A stretch of DNA of 64,000 nt from positions 1 to 64,000 of the forward strand of contig JAICPY010000011.1 of assembly GCA_025929585.1 (NCBI GenBank), in the 5' to 3' direction. The notes below the pieces were generated by a model. It saw only the letters and a list, made by a program, of their open reading frames with translations. It did not search any database and was not told where the DNA came from. Positions 63,800-64,000 of the stretch are shown here, piece after piece. Both the position numbers and the translations under genes were made by a program. Each line of letters opens with the position of its first letter. The stretch's first letter is position 1. Source of the DNA: Steroidobacter sp. GTDB taxonomy: Bacteria > Pseudomonadota > Gammaproteobacteria > Steroidobacterales > Steroidobacteraceae.

Positions 63800-64000
63800 A
63801 TGCAGCTCAAAGACATTCGTGCAGTCATCACCGGTGGCGCATCGGGGCTTGGACTTGCGGTTGCGCAAAGGTTGGTCGCATCGAATGCACGCGTCGTGTT
63901 GTTTGATGTCAATCGTGAGGCTGGTGAGGCAGCAGTAACATCGCTGGGTCCGAGCGCCCGTTTTCAGTTGGTCGACGTGACTAAGGAAGGTGATGTCGAT
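63800..64000 (+). CDS. Short-chain dehydrogenase/reductase, 3-hydroxyacyl-CoA dehydrogenase type II-like (cut by window end)
   Basis: Only the first 67 residues are visible. They form the Rossmann opening with the SDR glycine motif TGGASGLG at residues 11-18, an NAD-selecting Asp in VVLFDVNRE and [10 protein letters not shown]. This resembles the HSD17B10/3-hydroxy-2-methylbutyryl-CoA dehydrogenase group, which acts in isoleucine breakdown. The start ATG at 63800 follows AGAGAGA. The reading frame runs off the window. Confidence 0.8.
   Translation, partial: MQLKDIRAVITGGASGLGLAVAQRLVASNARVVLFDVNREAGEAAVTSLGPSARFQLVDVTKEGDVD

Overview
The window is about 64 kb of gammaproteobacterial chromosome. 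Gene order is the classical gamma core (suhB / trmJ-iscS-iscU-iscA / ndk-rlmN-pilW-rodZ-hisS-yfgM-bamB-der; queA-tgt...yajC-secD-secF; guaB-guaA; bioA-bioF-bioD). This is combined with a very large TonB-dependent receptor without a signalling domain, a Bacillus-type leucine dehydrogenase and period-7 intergenic repeats. Together these suggest a member of the Xanthomonadales/Nevskiales/Steroidobacter neighbourhood. This assignment is inference from layout and protein character; no rRNA gene is present to settle it. I see no phage, insertion sequence or CRISPR array.

Layout. 1-6.3 kb is a catabolic block: a GH43 arabinanase-like enzyme (cut by the window edge), a tetrahydrofolate-dependent aromatic O-demethylation operon (purU-ligM-metF) with a divergent LysR regulator, and a secreted esterase. 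6.4-9.4 kb holds an isochorismatase-fold hydrolase, a hydrolase-cupin fusion and an AraC regulator. 9.9-13 kb is one TonB-dependent receptor. 13.4-17.2 kb is purine and tRNA work (tadA, guaA, guaB). 17.3-19.6 kb is xseA plus an M23 peptidase. 19.7-23.8 kb is biotin synthesis and metX. 24-32 kb is the der...ndk housekeeping run. 32.3-36 kb is a reduced ISC cluster with trmJ and suhB. 36-40 kb has an amino-acid permease and two TerC proteins. 39.7-43 kb is secF-secD-yajC. 43-48 kb has a CNNM/CorC protein, an AI-2E-family permease, tgt and queA. 48.3-50.7 kb is an ECF sigma / anti-sigma / PDZ set. 50.8-56.5 kb is mixed housekeeping (acyl-CoA dehydrogenase, tRNA-Leu, Nudix, ferredoxin, dsbC, xerD, a PlsC acyltransferase). 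56.6-64 kb is leucine catabolism (leucine dehydrogenase, thiolase, GntR regulator, isovaleryl-CoA dehydrogenase, methylcrotonyl-CoA carboxylase beta, methylglutaconyl-CoA hydratase, and the start of an SDR dehydrogenase).

The most unusual content is non-coding. At least 15 gene junctions carry an element of about 100-150 bp built from short tandem units, nearly always 7 bp, on the left. A unique 25-100 bp centre follows, then the reverse complement of the same kind of unit on the right. The unit sequence differs from locus to locus (GTGACGG, AGTCYGY, AGTTGAC, GGGAYTG, GGCGGAC, GCGATAG, GTGATGTAA, GCGGGTC), yet the architecture, the orientation and an AGA-rich inner edge are shared. Several neighbouring genes take their stop codons from these arrays. 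They occur at convergent, co-directional and divergent junctions, so they are not simply terminators.

The second notable point is the ISC cluster. The IscU-like scaffold has lost two of the three cluster-ligand cysteines, and the IscS lacks the C-terminal tail of about 19 residues. IscR, HscB, HscA and the ISC ferredoxin are absent from the locus.
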